64,000 nt of DNA, from the NCBI GenBank assembly GCA_961205875.1, contig OY540819.1, positions 2,916,501 through 2,980,500 of the forward strand, in the 5' to 3' direction. The stretch is from Sialis fuliginosa. Lineage: Eukaryota > Arthropoda > Insecta > Megaloptera > Sialidae. Shown here piece by piece: positions 49,161 to 59,012 of the stretch. The notes under the pieces were generated by a model. It saw nothing but the letters and a program-made list of their open reading frames with translations, had not been told where the DNA came from and made no database searches. The stretch's first letter is position 1. Each line of letters opens with the position of its first letter. A program made the translations under genes and the position numbers.

Positions 49161-49683
49161 TTTACTTTTTATTTTTATTTGTAATTGTTTTTTACTTTTT
49201 ATTATTTTCTTATACATATTTTGCCTACATTTCGTTCAAACGCTGATAACACAGTATATTTGAAATAATAAATAAATAATAAAAAAATATTGCTATATTT
49301 TTATATACTTATTTGAGGCTATTCGTAGTTGCAATTACGCCAAAGAAGTATAACTTCTAACACGTGTATATAAGTACACACTCAATTATTTTGAATTACA
49401 TAATTTTGCTTCTTGGATAAAATAATATATTCTTATTGCAGATTGAATCCGATTTTCAACAGTTGTATCCAGTAAATGTTTACTACTGAATTGGGAGAAC
49501 TTTGTTTGTTTTTTTTAATTTAAAAGACACTCAATCATTTTCTGGCTGGTCATTGCCTGTTAATAATTTTTTTTCTTCAAAAAGGTATTGGCACTAGCCT
49601 ATCAACCAATGAATTAAGTATATTATATAGGTAAATATGAACATAAGTTTAAAATAAAAGTGTTATATTTTATTTATTTGTAG

Positions 49684-50145
49684 ATTCTCAACATGCTTTA
49701 CAAATCTCGTTAGTACCGTACTTGATTCCGCCAAAGGGTCATATAAAGAAAGGTAAAAGCCACTGGAAACCTTCAATAATAGAATCCCAAGAAGGAATAA
49801 TAGTAAATGTTAAAGTAATAATTCTAATTGGTTTCAATGTTAAAATTAATTATACTAATATCGTTTATATTTTTATTATAGATAGCAGGATACGTATATA
49901 TACAACACTATATCAAACAAGAAAATATAAAATCAAAGGCTCGGGCTACCAGTGCAGGCAACATTATATATTAACAGTTGGAAATACCAATAAATTTGAG
50001 GTTAGTTATAGAAGATATTATGTACAAAATAGATTCTGTTTTGAAATGTTTTGATTTATGTTTCGAATTGTTTTATGCAGTAAATGCTAAATATTGTTAC
50101 GAATCTGAGCACATATGGCTTCTCATTCAAATATTGATCACTAAT
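49684..50145 (+). pseudogene. Decayed element-encoded gene, unknown function
   Basis: Three blocks look like parts of one protein. Block 1 (about 49684-49814) reads ..LVPYLIPPKGHIKKGKSHW and PSIIESQEG after a possible acceptor TATTTGTAG. Block 2 (about 49884-49998) contains QHYILTVGNTNKFE. Block 3 (about 50009-50140), in a different frame, contains YKIDSVLKCFDLCFELFYAV and ESEHIWLLIQ before a stop. The resemblance is from memory to uncharacterised insect proteins that recur with transposons and C2H2 proteins; I cannot name the domain. A candidate intron follows block 1 (GTAATA.. to ..TTATTATAG) but does not restore the frame, and blocks 2 and 3 are out of frame, so it is probably inactive. 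Confidence 0.4.
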
Positions 50146-50164
50146 TAATTTTACTCATTTAATT

Positions 50165-50578
50165 ATGTATTTCATTTGCTGTGTTTGTAAAAAAAAATTC
50201 CATACAATAAATTGTTTAATTTTTCATATTAAATGTAATCACCATCTATCAAATAAAATATATATATGTGAACAAAATAATTGTAGTCGAAGTTTTCAAG
50301 AACTGCCAGTTTTTAAAAAACATTTAAATACAAAGCATGATTCATTTAAAATTGATAAATACCCAAAAAATACCTCTCTTAATTTTAATATTCCATCTAC
50401 GAGTATTGACAATAATGTTTTGGTGGAAGAAAGCACACCTTTAATCGAAGCAGTTGAAAACAACACATATGTTTATATTGAAGTTGATAATTTTTTGAAA
50501 TATCAAGAAAATATTGCTATATTTATTGCTAAATTATATTCTTGTAATAATCTTAGCAGAATTCAAATACAAAATTAA
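50165..50578 (+). CDS. C2H2 zinc-finger protein fragment, element-encoded
   Basis: 137 residues from ATG at 50165. Finger 1 is CCVCKKKFHTINCLIFHIKC plus NHH (C-x2-C-x12-H-x4-H). Finger 2 is CEQNNCSRSFQELPVFKKHL plus NTKH (C-x4-C-x12-H-x4-H). An acidic linker follows, then a helical segment FLKYQENIAIFIAKLYSCNN. C2H2 pairs of this kind bind nucleic acid. The gene starts about 20 bp after the stop of the decayed gene and inside the CACTG-ended element, so it is probably carried by it. The frame may be only a first exon, since related proteins as I remember them are longer. Function is unknown. Confidence 0.55.
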   Translation: MYFICCVCKKKFHTINCLIFHIKCNHHLSNKIYICEQNNCSRSFQELPVFKKHLNTKHDSFKIDKYPKNTSLNFNIPSTSIDNNVLVEESTPLIEAVENNTYVYIEVDNFLKYQENIAIFIAKLYSCNNLSRIQIQN

Positions 50579-50929
50579 TATATATTATTAAATAAATATA
50601 TATTTTAATATTTTTCTCCAATAATTTTTAAAAAAGTATAAAATGTACTAATACTAGAAAAATGTTTTAATTTTATGGTATGATGTGAGTTATTAAGTCA
50701 ACTACTAAAATTAACATATTTTTAACTTTCTTTTTTAATTCTATAATTTACATTTCAATTTGCAAAAAAAATCTGAAAAATAGAAATTTCAATCTTTAAA
50801 ATGTAATTTTATTTTTTGCCCTTTTTTCTAACAATATTTTAATGACTATTAATGTTTTTTCTTCTTCAGAAAATGTTTTATTTGTTAATTGTAATTTTTT
50901 TCGAACAAAATAATTTTCTTTCAATACAA

Positions 50930-51055
50930 ACCCGAACCTGAACCCTAAAAAATTAATGTTTTTGAACCTAAATAGTTTGCAACATGTTGAACCCAAACCC
51001 GAACGTATTTTATATTTAAACCCGAACCATAAATAAATTCCAATTTAAGTCCCTG
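50930..51055 (-). repeat. Solo hAT-like end with GGTTCGGGTT repeats
   Basis: On the minus strand it begins CAGGGACTTAAATTGG and continues with degenerate GGTTCGGGTTT repeats, like the fragment at 1501. No partner end. Confidence 0.3.
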
Positions 51056-51224
51056 GTTTTTAGATCATTTAAAACTAACTAACCAGTACTATTTATTACT
51101 AAATGTTATTAAAACTGTGTTACGAAATTATTAATTTGTATTGAATGTATTTTTTTTTATAATTTTGATATAATATAAATAATTAAATATATAAATAAAA
51201 TGTTCATAGGATAATTTAATATAG

Positions 51225-51296
51225 TAATTATTATTATTATTTTATTATTATTATTATCAATGTTATTATTGTTATTATTATTATTATTATTAATTT
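51225..51296 (+). repeat. (ATT)n microsatellite, interrupted
   Basis: ATT/TTA trinucleotides over about 70 bases. Confidence 0.85.
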
Positions 51297-52191
51297 AATA
51301 TATTAATTTGTAAAATAAATTGTTTCACATGTGAATAATATAATTTTTTTTCAACTTATTCTTTTTTCAGAGAAAATGATTATTTCGGAAAATATTGACT
51401 AAAAATGATATACCTAGGTACTTTTATTGTAATGTTTATTATTCTAAAAATGTTTCAATCAGTTCAATATTACAGGTACAATACTCAGTTCTACTCGGTG
51501 AAATGTTTTTACTTTGTTAACTGGATATTGTAGTTGTAATTATATATTGATGGAAACATTTTTGGAATAATAAACGTTACAATTTAAGGTATATCTTTTT
51601 TAATCAATATTTTACCGAATGTTGAATATTGAATCAACTAATTCATTTGTTTAAACAAACCAAACATTTGGTTGTTATTACTAAATAAAACAGTAGATTA
51701 AAAAAAATATAAAGTTGAATCAACCATATTAGTTAGTTATTTCAAAAAACCCATAGAGTAGTATTAACAAAAATAAATGGTTGAAATAACAATATTATTT
51801 GGTTTCTTTAATAAAACCATTTAGCTGTATTAAAAAAATAAATAGTTGAATTAACAAAAATATTTATTTCTTTTAACAAAGCCACTTAATTGTATTAAAC
51901 AAATATATGATTGAATTAACAATAGCATTTGGTTTCTTTAACCAACTTATTCGGTTATTTTAACCAAATATTTATCAATGACCAAATAATTTAGTTAAAA
52001 ATATAGAATAATTGGCTAACTTGAAAAAATATTGGGTTGACTCAATCTAATATTTGGTCTAATTTACTAAATATTTTCAACAAGTAAATTTGGTCATTTG
52101 AACCAAATCTGGGGTTGCCCGTATTTGACCAAATTTTTTGGTTCAATTTAACTATGATAGGTAAATTCAACTAATCCTTTTTTTCAGTGTA

Positions 52192-52871
52192 GCAATTAAT
52201 TAAAGTCACTTTTGTAGACCATTATAATGAATAACAAATGAAAATATTAAGAAGTAATTTGTGTGTTTTTTATTAATCGACACTTATAATTAGTAAGTAC
52301 ATTGATATAAAAAAAGAGTTGAAATAACAATGACAACATAAAAAAGTATAGCTGACATTAAATTTGATAGCCAGTTTATTTTCACAAACAAAATAAAAAA
52401 GTTACAATAATAATCCAGTACATTGCGATAAATCAAAAAGTTGTATATAAAAAAAAAACTACTCAAATCTGCCGAATGCTATCCAACCCTGGAGTACTCA
52501 AGCACTCGATTAAACTCAAAAAAAATAAAAAAATAAAAACGTAACCTTGATAAGCGATAATACGAAAATTATTATCGAATGTAAACACTGTGGGAAACAA
52601 ATTAAATTAAACAAAACAACAACTGTCTGCACATGTATGTACAGTAGGTACATAGGACGAATCGGGTCCGAAGTTCGGCCGCGCGCGGTGTCCGCCCGTT
52701 ATTTCGTCATCTTCTAATGTTCACGTACATATGTACATACTCACATATACATATTAGAATTTAGAGTGCTAATGCTGATTTAAATAAATGCTGGTCAAAT
52801 GACATTTGTGTTCAACAGGGGCGGAATTAAATACAATAATGCATTATATACCTATAAAGCTTTGAAATTTC
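52192..52871. other. Unassigned DNA with a GC-rich patch
   Basis: A CG-rich patch (GGCCGCGCGCGGTGTCCGCC) at about 52677-52696 stands out. No gene recognised. Confidence 0.5.
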
Positions 52872-53180
52872 CGCGTATAGGACTTCACATCGAAAATTCG
52901 TCGAAATTCAAGCGGTCGACTCGTTTTGGCGTAAGACCAATTTTCGTTGTGATCTTTAAGTGAGTGTTGTTCTGTGTATGGGAAAAAATATATTATGCCA
53001 AGTATACAGGGTGTTCACCATAATCCGCGTATAGGCCTTCACATCGAAAATTCGTCGAAATTCAAGCGGTCGACTCGTTTTGGCGTAAGCCCAATTTTCG
53101 TTGTGATCTTTAAGTGAGTGTTGTTATGTACATGGAAAAAAATATATTATACCAAGTGTACAGGGTGTTCGCCAGAATCG
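52872..53180 (+). repeat. Two-copy tandem repeat, period 164 bp
   Basis: CGCGTATAGG to TACAGGGTGTTC occurs at 52872-53035 and again from 53036, nearly identical (CGAAATTCAAGCGGTCGACT in both). Confidence 0.85.
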
Positions 53181-53213
53181 CGTTATCAATGGTCACGTTC
53201 ACGACTGACCAAA

Positions 53214-54029
53214 AACGAGCTTGATTGGTTGATCCATGGAATTTCTGGTGGAATGTACCAAACATTTAAAGAATGTCATTTTTTAGGCGGCTATTACACT
53301 ATCAAATGAATATGTCAAAGATCTTTGACAAAGATTTGATCATATTTCTTTGATAAAATACGAGATTTTGTTTTATTACACTACATAAAATATTTGATAA
53401 TATTTTCTCAATATTATCTAGGGATATTTTCTTCTTTTTTGGTGCCTTTTGAATATCAGTGCGTGGATGTTCGTCAATTGACGCGATCGAGGTTTGAATT
53501 TACAACCGTGTATTGTGGTTTTTATAATCAATAAGAAGATTATCATATAATACTGGATTTTGTTGATATTCATATATTAATAATTATGTAACTGTAACTG
53601 TCAGTGGTATCTTGGTAATCACCATTTTGTTTTTGACGTCAGAAAACTTTGATCAAATACATATAAGAGACTGTCATTGACTATGATCATAGAAATATTA
53701 TGAAGGTAAATATTATAAAAGTTGACTTATTACACTGTCAAATTTCTTTAATCAAATAAATTTTATCATATTTATTTGATAGTGTAATAGCCGCCTTAAG
53801 CGTGTAAGGAAGTGAGAAAGAAGAAACCAGAAAGAGATAAAAACTCGTGTTCTGGCAGAAATGCTCAACATGAAGTGAACATAAAAGTTATTTGGTTAGC
53901 CTGGTCACTAGTTTCTATCTCTTTCTAGTTACTTCTTTCTCACTTCCTTACACGCTTAAAAAATTACATTCTTTTAATTTCTGGTACATTCCACCAGAAA
54001 TTCCATGAATCAACCAATCAAAGCTCGTT
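53214..54029. mobile_element. Foldback split by a Harbinger MITE
   Basis: AACGAGCTTGATTGGTTGAT at the left and ATCAACCAATCAAAGCTCGTT-like sequence at the right. The inner arms share AGCGTGTAAGGAAGTGAGAA and its complement. The left arm is interrupted at TTA by the MITE 53286-53795; the right arm keeps the uninterrupted junction (ACGCTTAAAAAATTACATTC). Confidence 0.78.
53286..53795. mobile_element. Harbinger-type MITE, copy 3 (TTA target)
   Basis: GGCGGCTATTACACTATCAA and its complement lie between TTA at 53283-53285 and 53796-53798. It is 510 bp, almost the same length as copy 1. Confidence 0.9.
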
Positions 54030-54056
54030 GTTCCGTATAATATATAATATTGTATA

Positions 54057-54340
54057 AAAACAAACTTGTTTGTTTAAACGTCAAAATTTATTAAAGAAGA
54101 GGAAAACGTAAGCTTTCAATTCACAGAATCATCGTCAGGCTAAAATATAATAAATAACAATTAAATACAATAAATATAATGCATTTTATTTTAAAAATAT
54201 CAATATTTTGCATTATATTTATTGTATTTAATTGTTATTTATTATATTTTAGCCTGACGATGATTCTGTGAATTGAAAGCTTGCGTTTTCCTCTTCTTTA
54301 ATAAATTTTGACGTTTAAACAAACAAGTTTGTTTTTATTT
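54057..54340. mobile_element. Palindromic element with hammerhead-like core, copy 2
   Basis: The arms begin AAACAAACTTGTTTGTTTAA and share TTCACAGAATCATCGTCAGG and its complement. Core on the plus strand: CTGACGA 54254-54260, stem GATTC/GAATT, GAAA 54275-54278. It has the same family ends as 15275-15517 but a different interior. Confidence 0.5.
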
Positions 54341-54345
54341 ATATT

Positions 54346-54873
54346 TAACGTCACTACTATTATATTAATATTGTATATATAGATGACCCATATCTATTCC
54401 AAATACCAGCCTGTGTTTTACAAATGCATGAGTGGTAACGTGCAAAGGAACATGTGTTATATTTGTATGTACGTATATGTATAGATATGCATATGTGTGG
54501 GCATGTGCATTCAACGAATTAAATATATGAATAAACGTGTGTGTATTTGTGTGGCACAAGCAGCAGTTTGCATCACCGCTCGACAACTAACTGCGGATCA
54601 CGAAGAATTTTTCACAATTTCATCAGCTAAAAATAACGAATTCCTTTACAGGCACAACGTAGGTATGATGTACAAATATCACCAGTATACTCTATTTAAC
54701 TTTCACACATTTTTTTATAGAAGTTGCAGTTAGAACATACCTACAACTAACTAACTGTTATAATATGATTTTGTTTATAATAATATGTATGTGATTATAT
54801 CAAGATTAAAAAAAATTAGATTTTCTGAAATATTTCTTTTTAGAAACATAAGTATCTAATTGTACAATTACAT
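54346..54873. other. Unassigned DNA
   Basis: The 78-residue frame at 54497-54733 has no recognisable domain and overlaps another frame on the minus strand. TGTGTA-rich sequence explains part of it. Not called as a gene. Confidence 0.4.
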
Positions 54874-55464
54874 CCTTAATAAATATAAAGCTCAACGTCT
54901 CTCTGTCTGTCTGTCTGTCCGTTAGTGCGCTTATCACTCGAGAACCACTTATCCGATTTACGTGGTTTCTTTTTTAATTCATAGGTACTGGCTATATTTT
55001 GTTACGTTAGGTAACATAACAACTAAGCAGTGACGATAATAGTAAATCAAGTCGGAAAAAAATTTGCCGCCAGCGCGCTCTTTTGCAGTACGCTGCCTAA
55101 ACCGTTAAATATTGAACAAAATAATGTATTAAATAATTGTGTAGAATAAAAAGATCTTAAATAAAGTCCGCGACACCATATGTCTAACTTTTATATTTAA
55201 GTCACAGTGACTGATTTTATGTTACAAAGAAAATGTAAAATATTCTTCTGTTTACGTGGATTTATGACCTGCAAAACATTAATCCTTATTGAAATAAATG
55301 GTTTCATTTGTAATTTTTGTTCTGATTCGTTTTTTTTTTAGGTAATTTAGGTTTTGATTAATTATTATTACGACAATAATTAATCGTGTTTGTACTTAAT
55401 TCAACTATATTTTTTCAAACAATAACAATAACAAAAACAATAATTCCGTAGTCCACCAGCTAGT
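54874..55464 (-). repeat. Retroposon-like family D, copy 3, shortened
   Basis: Minus-strand copy: AAGCTCAACGTCTCTCTGTC at its 3' side and GTAGTCCACCAGCTAGTAC at its 5' side. The GCGGCTTCGCCCGC part is deleted. Confidence 0.65.
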
Positions 55465-55915
55465 ACATAATATATTACAATCTAATTTTCTAAAATTGAA
55501 AGTACATTGAGCCGTTAAAATTGAGAAGTCACTTAATAATCAAGTAGGTACTCTGGTATCAAAAATGGATTTTTGATAAAATGTAACTAAGCCAGTCAGT
55601 TATACATAAAACTAACATTATTTTCTAGATTTAACTTAATGTGTGTATTCTTACATCAACAAATTGAATCACACAATGTTAATTGAGTAATTTAATATAA
55701 AATAATTATTCTAATTAATTATTCCTACCTACATTTAATTACGTATGATTTAATATATTTATATACAGAGTGAGTCATATCAGGTGGAACAAACTTGAAC
55801 AGTTCATACAAATATGTGTGCCTAAAATTAGTTTTTATTTAATAAGTATATGGAGAACCCATTGTGATACGGTAATATTTGATACCCGGTTTAGTATATA
55901 GTATTTTGATCAATA

Positions 55916-56022
55916 CTCTATTTCATTTAAGAATGCAGTGGTTGCCGTGGTTTTTGACGTTAAAATGCACGATTCGTACCGTCAAAACCCCAGAAACCAC
56001 TGCATTCTTGAATGAAATAGAG
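55916..56022. mobile_element. 107-bp palindromic MITE, copy 2
   Basis: Same length and ends as 2708-2814 with the centre inverted. TA lies at 55914-55915 and 56023-56024; the latter is shared with the start of the pogo-type element. Confidence 0.82.
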
Positions 56023-56355
56023 TACAGTAAAAGCTCCTTATTCGCGCTTCCTTCATTCGCGTTTTCACTATTCGCGGATTAAAAAAATGCGACCCAATTC
56101 CTATATTTGCGGCTAAAGATTTCTTTATTCGCGGATCTAATCAGTACATACATAATAATAAAAAGGATTTCAATAGGTATCCAACCCAATATCCTTTTTA
56201 AACGCCGTCAAATGGACTAATAAGAAAGTAAAATAGACCTTATTACAACTTTGCCTAAAGTATGTTGTTAAGGATGTATGGGATGTATTTCAAAATGCTA
56301 CAAAATATATGAAAATTGTAACAAACAACAGACAAAAACTATGGTTATGACTTAT

Positions 56356-56541
56356 CAAATACAAATCCCCTAACCATAAAAATTGTAAGAGTTTAGACTT
56401 ACACGTGTTTCAATAGCAATGCTATCATCATCAGAGTCTTAAAGTCTTAAAGTGTCTTTAAGACTCTGATGATGATAGCATTGCTATTGAAACTCTTACA
56501 ATTTTTATGGTTAGGGGATTTGTATTTGATATGAAAATTGG
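56356..56541. repeat. Palindrome with hammerhead-like core, copy 3
   Basis: Inverted arms share ATCAAATACAAATCCCCTAA and TTCAATAGCAATGCTATCAT. Plus strand: CTGATGA 56466-56472, a 6-bp GATAGC/GCTATT stem with loop ATT, GAAA 56489-56492. The stem sequence differs from copies 1 and 2 but pairing is kept. The left arm has about 14 extra bases. Confidence 0.55.
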
Positions 56542-56672
56542 TTGGAATGTTCCCAATAGCATTCTTATGCAATAGATAAAATATTAAATTGATTCACTAA
56601 GCCCTTTAGGAAATATATTGATTTAAATTTAACATGTGTTCTTATGGGAAACTGATATTTTTCGGCATTTTT

Positions 56673-56945
56673 TAGGTAAAACACATTGATAAAAAGCCAC
56701 CGATTCTTAGTGAAGGTTTAAGAATGGCAAATGAGCTTTGTGATTTCTTTATGAAAATTGATCCGTCTATGGAACGAAGTCTTATTTTTAAGAGGCAAAT
56801 TGCTAATGCCACTGCTGAATATCAGTCTGAATTGAAGGAGCTTTTAAAAACTGCCAAGCAAGAAAAAATTACAAAATTCTTTAAACCATTACCTAGCCTG
56901 AAGATAATAATTAATCAATATGGTCAAAAACTTCAATTAAATTGA
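56673..56945 (+). pseudogene. C-terminal remnant of a pogo/Tigger transposase
   Basis: An open frame of about 90 residues reads KKPPILSEGLRMANELCDFF, then DPSMERSLIFKRQI and AKQEKITKFFKPL. The layout (short helical tail after the DDE domain ending in Q-x-x-I-x-x-F-F) matches the C-terminus of pogo/Tigger/jerky-type transposases, where this is a PCNA-binding (PIP-box) motif. The centromere-protein-B-like DNA-binding part and the DDE catalytic domain are absent, so it cannot move DNA. It sits inside matching pogo-type TIRs, which supports the call. The ATG at 56724 is incidental. Confidence 0.6.
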
Positions 56946-57194
56946 TTTTTTTATATTGTATTTGTTTATTTATTTTGTCACCTAGGAACGTATCTCCTAT
57001 AATCCCATATAAATTACCATTCCGTATTCACGGTTTCTGTATTCGCGGCATATTTATGGAACATATACCCCGCGAATAAAGAGCTTTTACTGTATAGTAT
57101 TTTTTTGTTCTTAATTTTTTCCTGTTTAGCACTTTTATAAAGTCATATGATACAAAATACACAGAAATATACTTTCTTAATTGGTCATAAGACA

Positions 57195-57683
57195 CATACA
57201 GACGGACTTCTATCGCTTTTATAGAATATTATTAATTTATTAGGGATTAGGATTAAGAGCTACTTAAGACCGCTAATTCAGTTTATACCAAAATATATTC
57301 AAATTTTAATTTAGGTTAAAATCTGTGTTTTCAAATACGACAAACATTACAAGTAGTGTCATATCAAATAGATCTAAAAATACCCTAGAACAACAACAAA
57401 GAAACATTACATAATAATATTTAAATGCAAACAGACAAGGAGTATTTTTGTCAAGGTACATCCCTTTTGTTTTTGTGACATTAATACATTTAAACAAAGC
57501 ATTTTTAAGCGTCTCCGATTTTGTGAACCGCAGAATAATGTCTTCTTTTGTTTTATATACCTATACGAGAGGATGCGGCGCATGTGGGTGGGTGACGCAC
57601 AGCAGCGGTACAAAACATTTCAATCTGCACGAGAATTCGACCTTTTACTTTATACTGTCAATATATTTATTATTTACTGTAAC
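57195..57683. other. Unassigned DNA
   Basis: A CG-richer patch (GGATGCGGCGCATGTGGGTG) lies at about 57571-57590. Overlapping short frames on both strands at 57306-57773 show no domain. Confidence 0.4.
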
Positions 57684-58695
57684 GGTCTTTCCATAAATAA
57701 CTGCACACTTTTTTTTTTGTTGTTATCGATTTTTTTAATTTTTACATATGTTTTAGTACTAGTTAAAAGATGATTTTTAACGGTACTTAAAAATCGAAAA
57801 AAATCCCCCCAAAAATATCGACTTTTGAAAATTTGACTTTTTTTTTTAAAAACGAAATATCTCAAAAACTATCAAAGATAGCGTAAAAATACAAGGGATC
57901 AATTTTGTAGGAAAATGTATATAATTTATTTTAAAAAATATTTTGCTGCACAAAACTTTTGTTTAAATATATTTTTTTTATTTATAAAATTTAACTGAAA
58001 ATTTGGGGCACATGTCAACTCTGAATTTAAAAAATAAAAATATATGTTGTAGCTTAATCATTCCGCAGTATGTAGCAGTTTGAAAATTTATGAACATATT
58101 AAAACTTTATGAAATATTAATTTTTTAGGTAACGACGCGCGAGTCTTAATAGAGTCGCTAATATAGCATTTGCTGTAAATGTTGAACGCTCCGACACAGT
58201 CGCGCAGTGATACGTCCAAGCAAGCGCGCTAAGTCTTGCGCGTCGTTACCTAAAAAAAATAATATTTCATAAAGTTTTCATATGTTCATAAATTTTCAAA
58301 GTGCTACATACTCAGGAATGATTAAGCTACAACATATATTTTTATTTTTTAAATTCAGAGTTGACATGTGCCCCAAATTTTCAGTTAAATTTTATAAATA
58401 AAAAAAATATATTTAAACAAAAGTTTTGTGCAGCAAAATATTTTTTTAAATAAATTATATACATTTTCCTACAAAATTGATCCCTTGTATTTTTACGCTA
58501 TCTTTGATAGTTTTTGAGATATTTAGTTTTAAAAAAAAAGTCAAATTTTCAAAAGTCAATATTTTTGGGGGGAAATTTTTTTTTCGATTTTTAAGTACCG
58601 TTAAAAATCATCTTTTAACTAGTACTAAAACATATGTAAAAATTAAAAAAATCGTTAACAACAACAAAAAAAGTGTAGTTATTTATGGAATGACC
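57684..58695. mobile_element. 1.0-kb foldback element
   Basis: GGTCTTTCCATAAATAACT and AGTTATTTATGGAATGACC bound two arms of about 420 bp (57715-58137 and 58247-58670) that are near-identical inverted copies. The 110-bp spacer has its own CG-rich ends (CGACGCGCGAGTCTT and AAGTCTTGCGCGTCG). The reading frames at 57674-57865 and 58477-58725 translate the two arms. Confidence 0.85.
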
Positions 58696-58773
58696 GGTAT
58701 AAATTGGGGAACAAATTATAAATGAAATGAGAAATAGTGCATAGCGCATTAAATAAAGTATTCTAACACTTAC

Positions 58774-59009
58774 CTTGGGTTGCATAAAGCAAAATTTATC
58801 ACAATTAGTTAATCAGTTGTTTTAAAACCATTAGTACGTCAATTCTAAAAAACAATCACGGTTATGATATATTTTATAAGGTAAAAAATCAGCATATCTA
58901 GTTAATTGTTCATTTACTAATTGAGATTAAGTTTAGAATTAACATTAATCATGGTTTGAAAATAACTGATTTACTAATTGTGGTTAATTTTGCTTTATGC
59001 AACCCGAGG
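58774..59009. mobile_element. 236-bp Harbinger-type MITE, TTA target
   Basis: CCTTGGGTTGCATAAAGCAA and TTTGCTTTATGCAACCCGAGG lie between TTA (58771-58773 and 59010-59012). The inverted repeat extends inwards through AATTAGT and GTTATTTT. Confidence 0.82.
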
Positions 59010-59012
59010 TTA

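Larger units (their letters stand above)
47932..52189 (+). mobile_element. 4.26-kb CACTG-ended element
   Basis: CACTGAAAAAAAAGATTTGG and the right end (CTTTTTTTTCAGTG) lie between TA (47930-47931 and 52190-52191). Both terminal regions (47932-48165 and 51640-52189) are filled with variants of TATTTGGTT and AACAAATA, the subterminal-repeat layout of CACTA (CMC) elements. Inside lie a decayed gene (49684-50145), a C2H2 frame (50165-50578), a tRNA-like fragment, an inverted repeat at 51415-51590 and ATT repeats. No transposase catalytic domain was recognised, so superfamily assignment is tentative. Confidence 0.6.
56025..57092 (+). mobile_element. pogo/Tigger-type element, internally deleted
   Basis: CAGTAAAAGCTCCTTATTCG and CGAATAAAGAGCTTTTACTG are flanked by TA (56023-56024 and 57093-57094). 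Subterminal ATTCGCGG-like repeats occur at both ends. The element keeps only the 3' part of its transposase gene (56673-56945). A palindrome at 56356-56541 is inserted upstream of it. Confidence 0.8.
55763..57190. repeat. Relative of the 8.3-kb foldback, split by two insertions
   Basis: 55763-55913 and 57095-57190 match successive parts of 8299-8640 (AAATTAGTTTTTATTTAATA, then AGTATTTTTTTGTTCTT and ACAAAATACACA). Between them lie the MITE 55916-56022 and the pogo-type element 56025-57092. Confidence 0.6.

Noticed and set aside
57448-57773. Overlapping plus- and minus-strand frames near 57.5 kb
   Set aside because: No domain, overlapping on both strands, and partly inside the left end of the 57.7-kb foldback.
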